Source: Hymenobacter rigui (lineage in GTDB: Bacteria; Bacteroidota; Bacteroidia; Cytophagales; Hymenobacteraceae). From it: DNA of 64,000 nt. The notes under the pieces are model-generated. The model saw only the letters and a program-made list of their open reading frames with translations, did not search any database and had not been told where the DNA came from. Shown piece by piece: positions 1-9,070 of this stretch. The stretch is from contig NZ_RWIT01000003.1 in assembly GCF_003944715.1 (NCBI RefSeq), forward strand, positions 421,602-485,601, in the 5' to 3' direction. Numbering within the stretch: position 1 is the stretch's first letter; every line of letters begins with the position of its first letter. A program made the translations under genes and the position numbers.

Positions 1-1715
1 AAACGGCCTATCTGCCCGGCTTTTCGGAGGCTGAGCTGGTGGCGGACGACAACCGTACCACATCGTACCGACTCCAGGGGGCGGTATCGTATCTGCTACG
101 CGACGACCTGAAGCTGACCGTAGAAGCCAAGCATGCCGAAGGCACCGCTACCTACCAGAACATCAGCCGTTTCCGGGTGAAGGGCCTGGGTACCAACCAA
201 TACCGCGCTGAGCTGAAAAGCAGCAAAGGTTTCCTGCGCCTCTACACCACCGAGGACTTTACGGGTAACTCCTACGAGCTAAACCAGCTGGGCACCCTTA
301 TTCAGAATTCGCCCCTCACCGAAGGAGGTTCAGTGAGCTATGCCCAGCAGTTTTACGGCACCTACAACGCCGCATACAGCCAGGCACGCCGCAGCGGCCT
401 GCCGATGGATGCCGCGCTGGCCGCCGCCCAAACAGCCGCTAACCAAGTGCAGCTGTCCACCAGCGCCCCGCGCTTTGCCACCCTGCGGACCGCCATTATC
501 GGCGACCAACAGCCGGGCCGGGGAGCACAGCAGTACTTCAACTCGTTTCTGCACGACATCAGCGGGCAGCGTAGCTTCCAGCTGACGGACCACGGCACCA
601 ACCTGACAGTGGGCGCGGCTTACCGGCAGTACCGGCTGGGCTCGAACGGCCTGCTGTTTTCCGACCGAGAGGGTCAGCGCATCAAAAACCACGAATACGG
701 AGCCTACGGGCAGCTCACCCAAACGCTGCTGGACGAACGGCTGAAGCTGGCCTTTGCCGGCCGGGTAGATGAGTTCAAGAACTTCAAAGCCGCGTTTTCA
801 CCCCGGGCTTCGGCAGTATACTCGGTGGGTGAGAACAAGCAGCACAACTTCCGGGCAAGCTACGGCCGGGCGTTCCGCTCCCCATCCCAGACGGAGCAGT
901 ACTTCTACAATGATATCCGGACGGGCGTGCTCATTGGCAACATAAGCAACGGCTTCCAGGGCTACAATCTGAGTCTGTTCAACTCGCCGCAGCTGCTGGC
1001 CGCGGCTCAGACCAACCCAGCGGTGCTGCAACCCTACGAGTACACCATTGCGCCGCTAAAACTGGAACGGGTAAACACGGCTGAAATTGGCTATAAAGGC
1101 GCTGTACTGCCCAACGTGTACGCCGATGTGAGCTACTACCGCAGCCAGTACCAGGACTTCATTGGGGCCCAGACGTTTGTGGGCAACACTGATGGCAGCC
1201 GCCCGACGCCCCAGCAACTTGCCGCCGGCTACTCTACCGCTTACTCGGACCAAAGCAAGCCCACCCGCGTACTGTACGCCTACTACAACAACAACCAGGA
1301 AGTACGGACTCAAGGCGTAACAGCCGGCCTGACCTATTACTTCCGCCGCGCTCTGAACCTCACGGGCAACTACTCGCTGAACGTGCTGGACCGCAGCAAT
1401 CTGCCGGCCGGCTTCCAAACGTTCTTCAACACGCCCAAACACAAGTACAACGTAGGCGCCAACGGCCAGGCCGGCAACTTCAGCTACACGGTAAACTACC
1501 GCTGGGTACAGGGCCATTTGCAGGAAATGCCCTTCGCCACCGGTACCATTCAAGACTACAGCACCGCTGACGCCTACGTGGGCTACAACGTGCCGAAGCT
1601 GAAGTCGACGTTTCAGGCCGGAGTCACCAATGCCTTCAACACCAACAACGTGCAGGTATTCGGCGGACCCCAGATTGGCCGCCTGGGCTACCTGGGTCTG
1701 CGGTTTGACCTGTAG
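1..1715 (+). CDS. TonB-dependent outer-membrane receptor, C-terminal part (5' end outside window)
   Basis: The frame is open from the first bases, so the window begins inside the gene and about 570 C-terminal residues are visible. They are alternating, aromatic-rich beta-strand sequence typical of the 22-strand barrel, including the segment FRASYGRAFRSPSQTEQYF, a common TonB-receptor barrel motif, and a final strand ending LGLRFDL. Such receptors import siderophores, cobalamin or glycans using TonB energy. The plug domain and TonB box lie outside the window, so the substrate cannot be named. The TAG stop is also the first three bases of a heptamer array. Confidence 0.85.
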   Translation, partial: TAYLPGFSEAELVADDNRTTSYRLQGAVSYLLRDDLKLTVEAKHAEGTATYQNISRFRVKGLGTNQYRAELKSSKGFLRLYTTEDFTGNSYELNQLGTLIQNSPLTEGGSVSYAQQFYGTYNAAYSQARRSGLPMDAALAAAQTAANQVQLSTSAPRFATLRTAIIGDQQPGRGAQQYFNSFLHDISGQRSFQLTDHGTNLTVGAAYRQYRLGSNGLLFSDREGQRIKNHEYGAYGQLTQTLLDERLKLAFAGRVDEFKNFKAAFSPRASAVYSVGENKQHNFRASYGRAFRSPSQTEQYFYNDIRTGVLIGNISNGFQGYNLSLFNSPQLLAAAQTNPAVLQPYEYTIAPLKLERVNTAEIGYKGAVLPNVYADVSYYRSQYQDFIGAQTFVGNTDGSRPTPQQLAAGYSTAYSDQSKPTRVLYAYYNNNQEVRTQGVTAGLTYYFRRALNLTGNYSLNVLDRSNLPAGFQTFFNTPKHKYNVGANGQAGNFSYTVNYRWVQGHLQEMPFATGTIQDYSTADAYVGYNVPKLKSTFQAGVTNAFNTNNVQVFGGPQIGRLGYLGLRFDL

Positions 1716-1754
1716 TGCTTAGTGCTTAGTGCTTAGTGCTTAGTGCTTAGTGCT
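1713..1754. repeat. Heptamer tandem array, six copies of TAGTGCT
   Basis: Six exact head-to-tail copies of TAGTGCT. The first TAG is the stop codon of the receptor gene. The array sits between that stop and the downstream terminator. It belongs to a set of intergenic structures with 7-base periodicity found elsewhere in the window; the same TAGTGCT/AGTGCTT unit reappears between rplU and rpmA. Confidence 0.95.
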
Positions 1755-1765
1755 TAGATTGTATG

Positions 1766-1803
1766 AAAAGCCCCCGCTACGGTTGAGTAGCGGGGGCTTT
1801 TTG
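1766..1803. terminator. Bidirectional intrinsic terminator
   Basis: The hairpin AAAAGCCCCCGCTAC / GTAGCGGGGGCTTTTT has a short loop and A/T tracts on both sides. It lies between the convergent receptor gene and the alkB-like gene and can serve both. Confidence 0.9.
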
Positions 1804-1819
1804 TTGGCGTAGTTGCCGT

Positions 1820-2434
1820 TTAGTATTTGGGCGAAACCAGCCGAAAGGTGAGGTTAAGACGGGGACCTACGGGGCGGGCCGTTTTGGGCAGCGCGTGCAG
1901 CCAGTTGCGTTGGGTGGAACCGCTCATTACCAGCAAGCTGCCGGATGTAAGCGGCAGACTGACGGCCTCGGGCAGTGGAGCCGAAGCGGGAAAAGCTGCC
2001 GGTCGGGGCTTGAGGCGGAAACTACGGGTAGCACCCAGCGTGACGGACGCAATAATCGGCTCCGGGCCCAGCTCCGGCTCATCGTCGGCGTGGTAGCCCA
2101 TGCTGTCCTGCCCGGAGCGGTACAGATTGAGCAGCACGCTATTGAACCGGGTACCGGTGGTCTGCTCCACCTGCCGCCGCAACTGCTGCAGCTCGGGCAG
2201 CCACGGCAGTGGCTCCAGCTGCAGCCCGGAGTAAGAATAAGCCGCTCCGGCGTCGCCGTACCAGGCCGTGAGCCGGGGCTGCGGCACTTGCTTCCCGAAC
2301 AGCCGGATGGGGTCCTGCCGCCACGGAACCTCGGCTGTAAGTGTTACCAGCAACTTGTCCGCTTCGGCCGGAGACAGGAAATGCGCATCAAAACGCAACT
2401 CGGCGGCCGGTAGCGGGAGTAATGACAGAGGCAT
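1820..2434 (-). CDS. AlkB-like Fe(II)/2-oxoglutarate dioxygenase (alkylated nucleic acid repair)
   Basis: A 204-residue protein of the AlkB superfamily, which oxidatively removes alkyl lesions from DNA or RNA bases. The Fe(II) triad is visible as HxD at His115/Asp117 and a distal His180 in NWLHALPKT. The 2-oxoglutarate-binding signature RLNLTFR spans 192-198. Length and motif order match stand-alone AlkB homologues of the ALKBH2/3-like group. It ends at the shared terminator and is followed upstream on the same strand by a membrane protein gene 18 bp away. The exact lesion specificity is not readable. Confidence 0.88.
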   Translation of the reverse strand: MPLSLLPLPAAELRFDAHFLSPAEADKLLVTLTAEVPWRQDPIRLFGKQVPQPRLTAWYGDAGAAYSYSGLQLEPLPWLPELQQLRRQVEQTTGTRFNSVLLNLYRSGQDSMGYHADDEPELGPEPIIASVTLGATRSFRLKPRPAAFPASAPLPEAVSLPLTSGSLLVMSGSTQRNWLHALPKTARPVGPRLNLTFRLVSPKY

Positions 2435-2452
2435 CGTGGAGCAGCGGCAGAA

Positions 2453-3127
2453 CTACATGGAGGGCACCCCAAAGCGCATGGCCAGAATCAAATACACCAT
2501 TGTGATGAGCCCGCATATCAGCAAAGCCCCGCCCCACGACCGGCTCTGGTACGCCCGCTGACCAATGAAGCGCGGCCAGAATACCAGGTTGTAGACTACA
2601 ATAGCCACAATGTTGAATACGGAACCCAGCCACACGTACTGATTACCATAGGTCTGCTGCAGCCAGTTCAGCGCGAAATGGGTAGCCACCAGATAGCCAA
2701 TCATGAAGGCCACTACCAGCAGGGCCGCCCCCGTGCGGCGCAGAGCCCGCAGGTTGAGAGCCAGCAGAATTCCCCCGGCCACCATGCTGAACAGCACCGA
2801 AAAAATGGTAATAGTACCCGGTGAATACAGCGCCGGACCCGTTTTTTCCTGCGTTTCAGGGCTGGCCTCGCCCCGGGCTACGCGGCGGGCCTGCTCCTTC
2901 TCAGCTTCCAGCTCCCGCTCTGCCAGCTCCCGGCGGTCCGTTTCCTGCTTGCTTACCTGCAGCTCCGCTACCAGGGCAGCCGCAGCCGGCTCGGGAATTC
3001 CCCGTAAGGCCAGCTCATCGAGGGCAGCCAGTACGGCCTCTTCCCGGTATTGGTACCGGTTGTGGACATAGTCGCGCAGCTCGGCTTCGGTTTTACGGCC
3101 CATTTTAGCCGCGTAGTCTTCAGCCAT
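2453..3127 (-). CDS. Conserved membrane protein, helical N-terminus plus four TM helices
   Basis: A 224-residue protein that I cannot assign to a named family. Residues 1-90 are charged and helical: an EAELRDYVHNR segment, then LAALDELALRGIPEP, then a Glu/Arg-rich probable coiled coil at about 60-90. Four hydrophobic segments follow at about 104-126, 132-152, 165-184 and 198-216. The layout suggests a cytosolic helical domain tethered to a small membrane bundle. It lies 18 bp upstream of alkB on the same strand and may be cotranscribed. No catalytic motif was recognised. Confidence 0.75.
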   Translation of the reverse strand: MAEDYAAKMGRKTEAELRDYVHNRYQYREEAVLAALDELALRGIPEPAAAALVAELQVSKQETDRRELAERELEAEKEQARRVARGEASPETQEKTGPALYSPGTITIFSVLFSMVAGGILLALNLRALRRTGAALLVVAFMIGYLVATHFALNWLQQTYGNQYVWLGSVFNIVAIVVYNLVFWPRFIGQRAYQSRSWGGALLICGLITMVYLILAMRFGVPSM

Positions 3128-3236
3128 TATCGTACAAAAAAAGAAGGATCAGAAAGGAAAGCGGCCGGGGCCGGAAGGTGTACGAAGAAACAATCAATAC
3201 CGGCGAAAAACTTCCTAAGCCCGGATTTTATACTGC

Positions 3237-4520
3237 CTACTGCCGGGCGGCCCATTCGGCCAGCACCTCCCCCACGTGGAACACATCCTCGAAGGTGTTG
3301 TAGAGCGGCACCGGGGCCAGCCGAATCACATTCGGCTCCCGCCAGTCGCCAATTACCCCGGCTTCCATCAGGTGGTCGAACAGGTCGCGGCCGTTCTGGT
3401 GAACCAGCAGCGACAGTTGGCAGCCTCGCTGGGCCGGGTCAGCCGGCGTGATGATTTCGAGGCGCGATTTGGGCAACTCCAGCCGGTTGATGAGGAACTC
3501 CAGATACCCCGTGAGCTGCTCACTCTTGCGGCGCAGGGCCGGCATGCCACCGGCGGCCATATGCTCGGCTAGGGCAGCTTCGTGCACGGCCATCGTCAGA
3601 ATAGCAGAATTGGAGAGCTGCCAGCCGGCGGCCCCGCGCATGGGCCGGAAGCCTTTGCGCATCTTAAAGCGTTCCTGCTCATCGTAGCCCCACCAGCCGG
3701 CTAGGCGCAGCAGGTCGGGTTGGTCGGCAAACCGCTCGTGCACGAACACCCCCGATACGCCGCCGGGGCCCGAGTTCAGGTATTTGTAGGAGCACCAGCA
3801 GGCAAAATCCACGTCCCAGTCGTGCAACTGCAGCGGAATGTTACCGGCGGCGTGCGCCAGATCAAACCCCACCATGGCCCCCACGGCGTGGCCCGCCTTA
3901 GTAATAGCGGCCATATCATACACCTGCCCGGTGTAATAGTTGATACCGCCCATAATGATGGTGCAGAGCGAATCACCCAGTTCGGCAATCTTGGCCAGAA
4001 TGTCCTCGGTGCGCAGCGTGTGCTCGCCGGGGCGGGGCGTGAGCTCCACAATGGCGTCGTCGGGCTCCAGACCGCGCATGCGCACCTGGGTTTCCAGGGC
4101 GTACTGGTCAGAGGGGAAAGCACCGCCCTCCATCAGCACTTTGTAGCGGGTAGCAGTGGGCTGATAGAATGATACCAGCAGCAGGTGCAGGTTGGTGGTG
4201 AGGTTGTTCATCACCACCACTTCCACAGGCTTTGCTCCTACTACCTGGGCAGAAGCATCCTGCAGCCGCTGATGAAAGTGCATCCAGGGCGTTTCGCCCT
4301 TGAAATGCCCTTCCACGGCCAGCTCCTGCCAGTTCTGCATCTGCCGCTCCACAGCGGCGCGGGCGGTGCGGGGCTGCAGGCCCAAAGAGTTGCCGCAGAA
4401 ATACAGGCTGTCACGGCTACCGTTGGGAGCGGGCGGAATCAGGAAATGCTGGCGAAACTCGCGCAGGGGGTCCTGAGCATCAAGGCGGCGGGCAAAATCG
4501 AGGGTGGGTTCGAAGGTCAT
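3237..4520 (-). CDS. kynU: Kynureninase
   Basis: A PLP-dependent hydrolase of 427 residues converting kynurenine to anthranilate, or 3-hydroxykynurenine to 3-hydroxyanthranilate, plus alanine. The PLP-binding lysine is Lys246 in CWCSYKYLNSGPGG; Asp220 and His223 in GFDLAHAAGN are the fold-type I cofactor contacts. FCGNSLGLQP near the N-terminus and full length fit the family. It is the first of several kynurenine-pathway genes scattered over the next 20 kb (ACMSD, 3-HAA dioxygenase, aldehyde dehydrogenase). A promoter-like TATCTTTG ends 5 bases before the ATG, suggesting a leaderless message. Confidence 0.95.
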   Translation of the reverse strand: MTFEPTLDFARRLDAQDPLREFRQHFLIPPAPNGSRDSLYFCGNSLGLQPRTARAAVERQMQNWQELAVEGHFKGETPWMHFHQRLQDASAQVVGAKPVEVVVMNNLTTNLHLLLVSFYQPTATRYKVLMEGGAFPSDQYALETQVRMRGLEPDDAIVELTPRPGEHTLRTEDILAKIAELGDSLCTIIMGGINYYTGQVYDMAAITKAGHAVGAMVGFDLAHAAGNIPLQLHDWDVDFACWCSYKYLNSGPGGVSGVFVHERFADQPDLLRLAGWWGYDEQERFKMRKGFRPMRGAAGWQLSNSAILTMAVHEAALAEHMAAGGMPALRRKSEQLTGYLEFLINRLELPKSRLEIITPADPAQRGCQLSLLVHQNGRDLFDHLMEAGVIGDWREPNVIRLAPVPLYNTFEDVFHVGEVLAEWAARQ

Positions 4521-4525
4521 CGGGA

Positions 4526-4533
4526 CAAAGATA
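4526..4533 (-). promoter_or_regulatory. Bacteroidota -7 element (TATCTTTG) of kynU
   Basis: An exact match to the TAnnTTTG -7 consensus on the minus strand, only 5 bases from the kynU ATG. Transcription from it would begin at or almost at the start codon. I see no clear -33 TTTG, so the call rests on the -7 match and its placement. Confidence 0.5.
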
Positions 4534-4540
4534 CCAGCGG

Positions 4541-4634
4541 GGAAGTGGGAATAGTGAAATGGTGAGTTCCATGTTCTGTCGGAGCGGATTAGCGCAAGTG
4601 CAACTCAGACTCACCATTCCACCATCTCACCGCT
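4541..4634. repeat. Heptamer-phased intergenic inverted repeat
   Basis: The left arm reads GGAAGTG GGAATAG TGAAATG GTGAGTT (4541-4568). The right arm is ACTCACC ATTCCAC CATCTCA CCGCTCT. AATGGTGAGT (4558-4567) pairs perfectly with ACTCACCATT (4609-4618), and pairing continues imperfectly. It fills the gap between the kynU promoter and the next gene's stop codon. Confidence 0.6.
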
Positions 4635-5945
4635 CTACTGAACCACGTAAAACTGCAGCCAGCCATCCAGCAGGTGCAGCATCACTACCAGGTTGAATAC
4701 GTACAGCAGCATGGTGGCCTCGCGCTGCCAGCGGAGCTGCCGCCACGCCACGTACACCGCCAGGTAGGCCGTCACCAGCCCGAAATACCAGACGGCCTGC
4801 GGGGTAGTAAAACTATCGAAGCCCTGCGTGTAGATGCCAAACACCTGCCACAGCAGCAGGGTACCGGCCAGCAGCAGCGCGTAGTAGCGCCGGGGCCAGG
4901 CCGGTTGCGCGGCAACGTAGTTCAGCACCACCAGAAAGAAGGGCGTAGCCAGCACGTAGCGGCCGAAGTTCCACATGCTGCCGCCCTGGTGCGACAGCAT
5001 AAACAGGCACACGCACACGCAGTAGCCCAAAGAAAACACCACCTCGGGGGGAATGGCCGGAAACAGCTGCCGCCTGCGCACATGCTGCAGCCACCGCCAC
5101 GCCAGCCAGCAGCAGGTGCCAATGGCGGCCACTCCCCACCACAGGGCCGTGGCATCCAGCCACAGCACGTTGGTGCCGGAGGGGTCGTTGAAGTACAAAC
5201 GGGGCCACTGCAGAAAGTGCCCCCAGTGCTTTTGGGCCAGTGCAAAGGCGAAGGGCTCACCCACCTGCTTCCACTGGATAAAGGCCACCACGCCCACCGT
5301 AAGCGCCAGCGTAAGCAGCCCCGTAGCACCCCAGACCAACGCCCGACGCAACTGGCCGGGCTGGGTGGCCCATAGCAGCACCATAAACAGCAGCGCCGGC
5401 GTAAACATGGTACTGGCCGAGCGGCTAAGGCCGCAGCCCAGCAACCCCAGAATCCACCAGAGGAGCTGCCGCCGCTGCACGCCCACCACTACCAGCGCCG
5501 CAAAGGCGAAAAACAGCGCCTCGGTGTACGGCACTATCATAAATAAAAACGAGGGGGTGGACAGCCACAGCAGCTGCAGCCGGAAGGGTACCTGCAGCCG
5601 GTGCGCCAGCCAGGCCGCCGCCACCAGAAAAATACTTGCGTTCAGCAGCCCCATGCCCAGCAGCCCCAGCCCCGTTACGCGCCAGAAATACGGAAACAGC
5701 GGAAAGAAGGCAGAATTGCTCAGGTTATCAGCCGAATACTGATACCCGCCCTGCCGAATCTGGTCGTACCAAAGCACGTCCCAGCGCATGAGTGTATCCT
5801 CAGCGGGCAGATAGCGGATAATGCCGAAAGCATACAGGGCCGACGTGAGGGCGGCCAGCAACAGCAGATGCAGCAGCACTACACCAGCGGCGTTCTGGTA
5901 CCAGGGTCGGGAAGAAGAAGGTAACAAGGCCGGAGAAGCGGGCAT
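4635..5945 (-). CDS. Polytopic GT-C glycosyltransferase, PIG-V (mannosyltransferase)-like
   Basis: Taking the ATG at 5945 gives 436 residues. An upstream in-frame start at 6011 would overlap the preceding lipoprotein gene. The first large extracytoplasmic loop holds RWDVLWYDQIRQGGY (about residues 54-68) followed by SAFFPLFPYFWR. This WDxxWY...GY / FFPLxP pattern is the hallmark of PIG-V-like mannosyltransferases, which use a lipid-phosphate-linked sugar at the outer face of a membrane. About ten further hydrophobic helices follow. Sugar and acceptor are unknown. It lies 37 bp after the lipoprotein gene on the same strand, so the two are probably cotranscribed. Confidence 0.75.
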   Translation of the reverse strand: MPASPALLPSSSRPWYQNAAGVVLLHLLLLAALTSALYAFGIIRYLPAEDTLMRWDVLWYDQIRQGGYQYSADNLSNSAFFPLFPYFWRVTGLGLLGMGLLNASIFLVAAAWLAHRLQVPFRLQLLWLSTPSFLFMIVPYTEALFFAFAALVVVGVQRRQLLWWILGLLGCGLSRSASTMFTPALLFMVLLWATQPGQLRRALVWGATGLLTLALTVGVVAFIQWKQVGEPFAFALAQKHWGHFLQWPRLYFNDPSGTNVLWLDATALWWGVAAIGTCCWLAWRWLQHVRRRQLFPAIPPEVVFSLGYCVCVCLFMLSHQGGSMWNFGRYVLATPFFLVVLNYVAAQPAWPRRYYALLLAGTLLLWQVFGIYTQGFDSFTTPQAVWYFGLVTAYLAVYVAWRQLRWQREATMLLYVFNLVVMLHLLDGWLQFYVVQ

Positions 5946-5982
5946 GAGGCGGAAGTAGGAAAACAGAAAAACACAGCCGGCG

Positions 5983-6507
5983 TTAGCGCCAGCCTTCCAG
6001 CCGAAGGTCATCGAACCAGGTAGGGTCGCCGGCTTCCACGTGCCACACGTACAGCTGCAGAATGTCGGTGGACTCCAGGTCGGCGGGCAGGCGGATGATT
6101 TTCTGCACGTACTCCCACTTGCCGTAGCGCTTCACTACCTCCTGCACTTCCAGGCACTCCCACACGTTTTTGCGGCGGCCCTGGCAGTTGATTTCCACTA
6201 CCAGCTTGGTGGACCCGATCCGGCCGCTGGGCAGGTACACCCACCCGCTCAGGAGCAGCTTGCGCGGCACAAAAGCACAGCTGACACCCAAGGGCTGCTG
6301 AAACTTGCTCCCGAAATCGGTGCCTTCCACTACCCGGTATGAGTAGTGTCCGGAGTGCGCCTGCTCAGTGCTCAAAAACGGCGGCAACGGGTGCATCCAG
6401 CCTTCAAACTGCTCGAAGTCAGACTGCAGCAGCACGCAGCTGTTATCGGGATAGGAAGTGCAGCCAGCCAGCAGCAGCAACCCGGTCAGCAGGCTCACGC
6501 TCCGCAT
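5983..6507 (-). CDS. Lipoprotein with DFE..GW/DDL jelly-roll-like module (copy 1)
   Basis: The ATG at 6507 begins MRSVSLLTGLLLLAGC, a signal peptide with lipobox LAGC; the longer in-frame start at 6621 would run into the upstream ACMSD gene. About 174 residues. After the lipobox come SDFEQFEGW, a QAHSGHYSYRV segment, LSGWVYLPSG, KWEYVQ, IRLPAD and LQLYVWH, ending FDDLRLEGW. The same order recurs in the lipoproteins at 13.9, 16.0 and 16.6 kb and, more weakly, in two GT-C C-termini. The strand-rich pattern resembles carbohydrate-binding jelly-roll domains, but no characterised family is claimed. Exposed side and ligand are unknown. Confidence 0.75.
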   Translation of the reverse strand: MRSVSLLTGLLLLAGCTSYPDNSCVLLQSDFEQFEGWMHPLPPFLSTEQAHSGHYSYRVVEGTDFGSKFQQPLGVSCAFVPRKLLLSGWVYLPSGRIGSTKLVVEINCQGRRKNVWECLEVQEVVKRYGKWEYVQKIIRLPADLESTDILQLYVWHVEAGDPTWFDDLRLEGWR

Positions 6508-6577
6508 CAGCAGCGCCGAACAACGACGACGAAATAGAAACACCAAAACTATAGCCAAAAACGTGACACCATACCAC

Positions 6578-7585
6578 TTACGTAAACAACTCCGCCGACA
6601 AGCCCAGCCAGTCCAGCGCATTCTGGCCCAGCATGCGGGCTTTTACCTCCTCGGCCCAGGGCATGGACCGGATCAGCTGGCCGGGTTCCAGTTCCCCCAG
6701 CGGAAACGGGTAATCGGTACCCAGCGTAATTTTATCGGGACCCAGGGTTTTAAGCAGGTACTCCAGCATCAGCGGGTCGTGCACCAGCGAATCTACCCAG
6801 AAGCGGCCCAGGTACTCGCGGGGGTTATGGGGGTTATCCACGGCGCACAGGTCGGGGCGCACCTGCCAGCCGTGCTCGATGCGGCCAATGGTACTGGCGA
6901 AGGAGCCGCCGCCGTGGGCCACGGCCACCCGCAGGCGCGGCAGCCGCTCCAGCACGCCCCCAAAAATGAGGCTGCACAACGCCCGGCTGCTTTCGGCGGG
7001 CATGCCTACCAGCCAGGGCAGCCAGTATTGGGGCATCTGCTGCTGGCCCATCATATCCCAGGGGTGCACAAACACGCACATGCCCAGCTCCTCGGCGGCC
7101 TGAAACACCGGAAACAGGGCCGGCTCACTCAGGTTCCAGTCGTTGATGTGGGAGCCAATCTGAATGCCCGCCAGCCCGATGCGGCGGCAGCGCTCCAGCT
7201 CCTGCACGGCCAGATCCGGCGCCTGCATGGGCAGCGTACCCAGGCCCACGAAGCGCGTGGGGTAGCGGTGCACCACACTGGCAATGTGGTCGTTGAGCAA
7301 CTTGCTCAGATCCAGCGTATCCAGGGGTTTGGCCCAGTAGCTGAACATGACGGGCACGGTGCTCAGCACCTGCACCTGCGCTCCAAACTGGTCGTACTCG
7401 CGCATGCGCACCTCCGGGTCCCAGCAGTTATCCTGCACCTCCCGGAAAAACCGGTCGTCCTGCATCATGCGGGCGCAGCAGGGCTTGTGGTGGTCCAGCC
7501 GAATGAAACCGCCGTAGCCGTACCGCTCCCGCAAATCGGGCCACCGCTCGGGCAGGATGTGCGTGTGAATATCGAGGGTGAGCAT
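6578..7585 (-). CDS. 2-amino-3-carboxymuconate-6-semialdehyde decarboxylase (ACMSD)-type amidohydrolase
   Basis: A 335-residue metal-dependent decarboxylase. ACMSD diverts the ring-opened product of 3-hydroxyanthranilate away from quinolinate toward 2-aminomuconate semialdehyde. Zinc-site residues are in place: HTH at 7-9, His174 in VFVHPWD, His224 in AHGGG and Asp291 in GTDYPFP. The RYGYGGF and MREYDQFG segments also fit ACMSD rather than general amidohydrolases. Its pathway neighbours are kynU, the 3-HAA dioxygenase at 10.4 kb and the aldehyde dehydrogenase at 23.3 kb. It sits between a lipoprotein gene and a GT-C gene on the same strand. Confidence 0.9.
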   Translation of the reverse strand: MLTLDIHTHILPERWPDLRERYGYGGFIRLDHHKPCCARMMQDDRFFREVQDNCWDPEVRMREYDQFGAQVQVLSTVPVMFSYWAKPLDTLDLSKLLNDHIASVVHRYPTRFVGLGTLPMQAPDLAVQELERCRRIGLAGIQIGSHINDWNLSEPALFPVFQAAEELGMCVFVHPWDMMGQQQMPQYWLPWLVGMPAESSRALCSLIFGGVLERLPRLRVAVAHGGGSFASTIGRIEHGWQVRPDLCAVDNPHNPREYLGRFWVDSLVHDPLMLEYLLKTLGPDKITLGTDYPFPLGELEPGQLIRSMPWAEEVKARMLGQNALDWLGLSAELFT

Positions 7586-7629
7586 GGGTGGGCAGAGGTA
7601 GAAACCAGGGCAACAGAGCGGTCAGCGGC

Positions 7630-8985
7630 TCAGGAGGGCCACTGCAGCAGCAGGAAGTATTTGCGGTAAGTTTCCCAGTCCATTTCGCAGCAGTTGATGA
7701 GGCCGATGGTGTACTGGTAATTCTGAATCAGGCCCACCACCACGAGGCAGCCGGCCAGCAGCACCAGCGGAGCCGGCCGCCAGCCCAGCCGCGCCTCGCG
7801 GCCCAGCCACCGTTGCCAGAAGGCGGCCATACCAAAGGCCAGAATGGGGTATAGGCTAATCATGGGGCGGCCCCCGTAGCTGCCGCCGTACTCCCACTGG
7901 TGCCAGCAGAACGTCACGTAGGTGTACACGGGCACCAGCACCAGCAGCAGCGGCAGGGCTTTGGGGGCCCAGCGCCGCACCCACAGAATACCCACGAAGC
8001 TGAGCACAAACAGCGGCGAGTAAATCAGCCAGCCTTTGCGGAAACTGAAAAAGCCCAGCAGAATATGGGGGTCGTCGAAATGGAAGGTTTCGCCGGGATA
8101 GAAGGGAACCAGCCACTGCAGACCCACCACGCGCCAGAACACAAACTGCATGCCGCCCACCAGCAGCGCCAGCCCGGCAATGAGCAGGCACTGCAGCCAG
8201 TGCTGCTGCCAGAAGCGCAGCCGCTCCTGCAGGGCTGCCCAGCTAGTCAGTCCCCACAGCACCGGTACCCCCGCCAGCAGCATCAGCTCGGAGGGGCGGA
8301 TCAGCAGCATCAGCCCGCCCAGCAGGCCCAGGCCCGCCGCCACTGCCGCTGAGGGCCGCTCATACCACCGCCGGGTGGCGCGCAGCAGCAGCACGTTCAG
8401 CATAAACAGGGTGCCGTGCGCCATCAGCCCTTCAGAGGTGGCATACGTGAGCAGGTTGGTTCCCAGCCCGATGATGAGCAGCGTAAACGCGGCCACGTGG
8501 TCATCGAAATAGCGGCGCAGCTCCTTGCCCAGCAGCCATAGCCCCAGCAGCACGTACAGCATGCAGCCTACCGATATCAGGTACTGGTAGGCCCGCTCGT
8601 AGCCGTTGGTAACCGGGCGGCCCTCCAGCTTGTACGCCACGTTAGCCGTGAAGAAGAACGGCGAGTAGGCCACGGCCATACCCATCGGAAACTTGAACAC
8701 CTTGCGGCCGTTGGGCAGCGGTACAAACTCCCACTGGGGGTCTACGTTGGGCCGATACTCGCGGCGGGCGGCGCTAGTCCAGCTGCCGTCGCCCAGGTCA
8801 TCCAGCAACAGCCCGGAAGGCAGATACATATAATAGCCGGCCGGGTCGCTGGTAAATACCCGGTTGCTGTTCCACTTCTCATCTTTGAGCAGAAAAGCCA
8901 GCGTAATAATGCTCACACAAAGCCACACGTAGCTGGTATGAGAACCCTGAGCCAGCCACTGACGCACTTGTTGCATACGAATCAT
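7630..8985 (-). CDS. Polytopic GT-C-like membrane protein, paralog b
   Basis: Start taken at ATG 8985 (451 residues); ATG 8976 and GTG 9015 are alternatives. An N-terminal TM is followed by an extracytoplasmic loop with SDPAGYYMYLPSG, then about ten helices. Two motifs are shared with the proteins at 9.1 and 12 kb: FFSFRKGWLIYSP and YGGSYGGRPMISLYP. The architecture matches GT-C (PMT/ArnT-like) enzymes that use polyprenyl-phosphate sugars. The canonical DE or DD pair is not obvious; the SDP of loop 1 is the best acidic candidate. It lies 44 bp upstream of the ACMSD gene and is likely cotranscribed with it. Confidence 0.7.
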   Translation of the reverse strand: MIRMQQVRQWLAQGSHTSYVWLCVSIITLAFLLKDEKWNSNRVFTSDPAGYYMYLPSGLLLDDLGDGSWTSAARREYRPNVDPQWEFVPLPNGRKVFKFPMGMAVAYSPFFFTANVAYKLEGRPVTNGYERAYQYLISVGCMLYVLLGLWLLGKELRRYFDDHVAAFTLLIIGLGTNLLTYATSEGLMAHGTLFMLNVLLLRATRRWYERPSAAVAAGLGLLGGLMLLIRPSELMLLAGVPVLWGLTSWAALQERLRFWQQHWLQCLLIAGLALLVGGMQFVFWRVVGLQWLVPFYPGETFHFDDPHILLGFFSFRKGWLIYSPLFVLSFVGILWVRRWAPKALPLLLVLVPVYTYVTFCWHQWEYGGSYGGRPMISLYPILAFGMAAFWQRWLGREARLGWRPAPLVLLAGCLVVVGLIQNYQYTIGLINCCEMDWETYRKYFLLLQWPS

Positions 8986-9070
8986 AAGGACTGCAATAAC
9001 GGCAGCCCGGCGCACCTCTCCAAGTCGGGCGGTATGGCCGGCCTCTCCCAGCCCCGAAGGCCTGTCAGTT

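Noticed and set aside
1713..1754. Phase-variation tract altering the TonB receptor
   Set aside because: The array starts with the stop codon itself, so unit gain or loss cannot change the encoded protein; an effect on the mRNA end remains possible.
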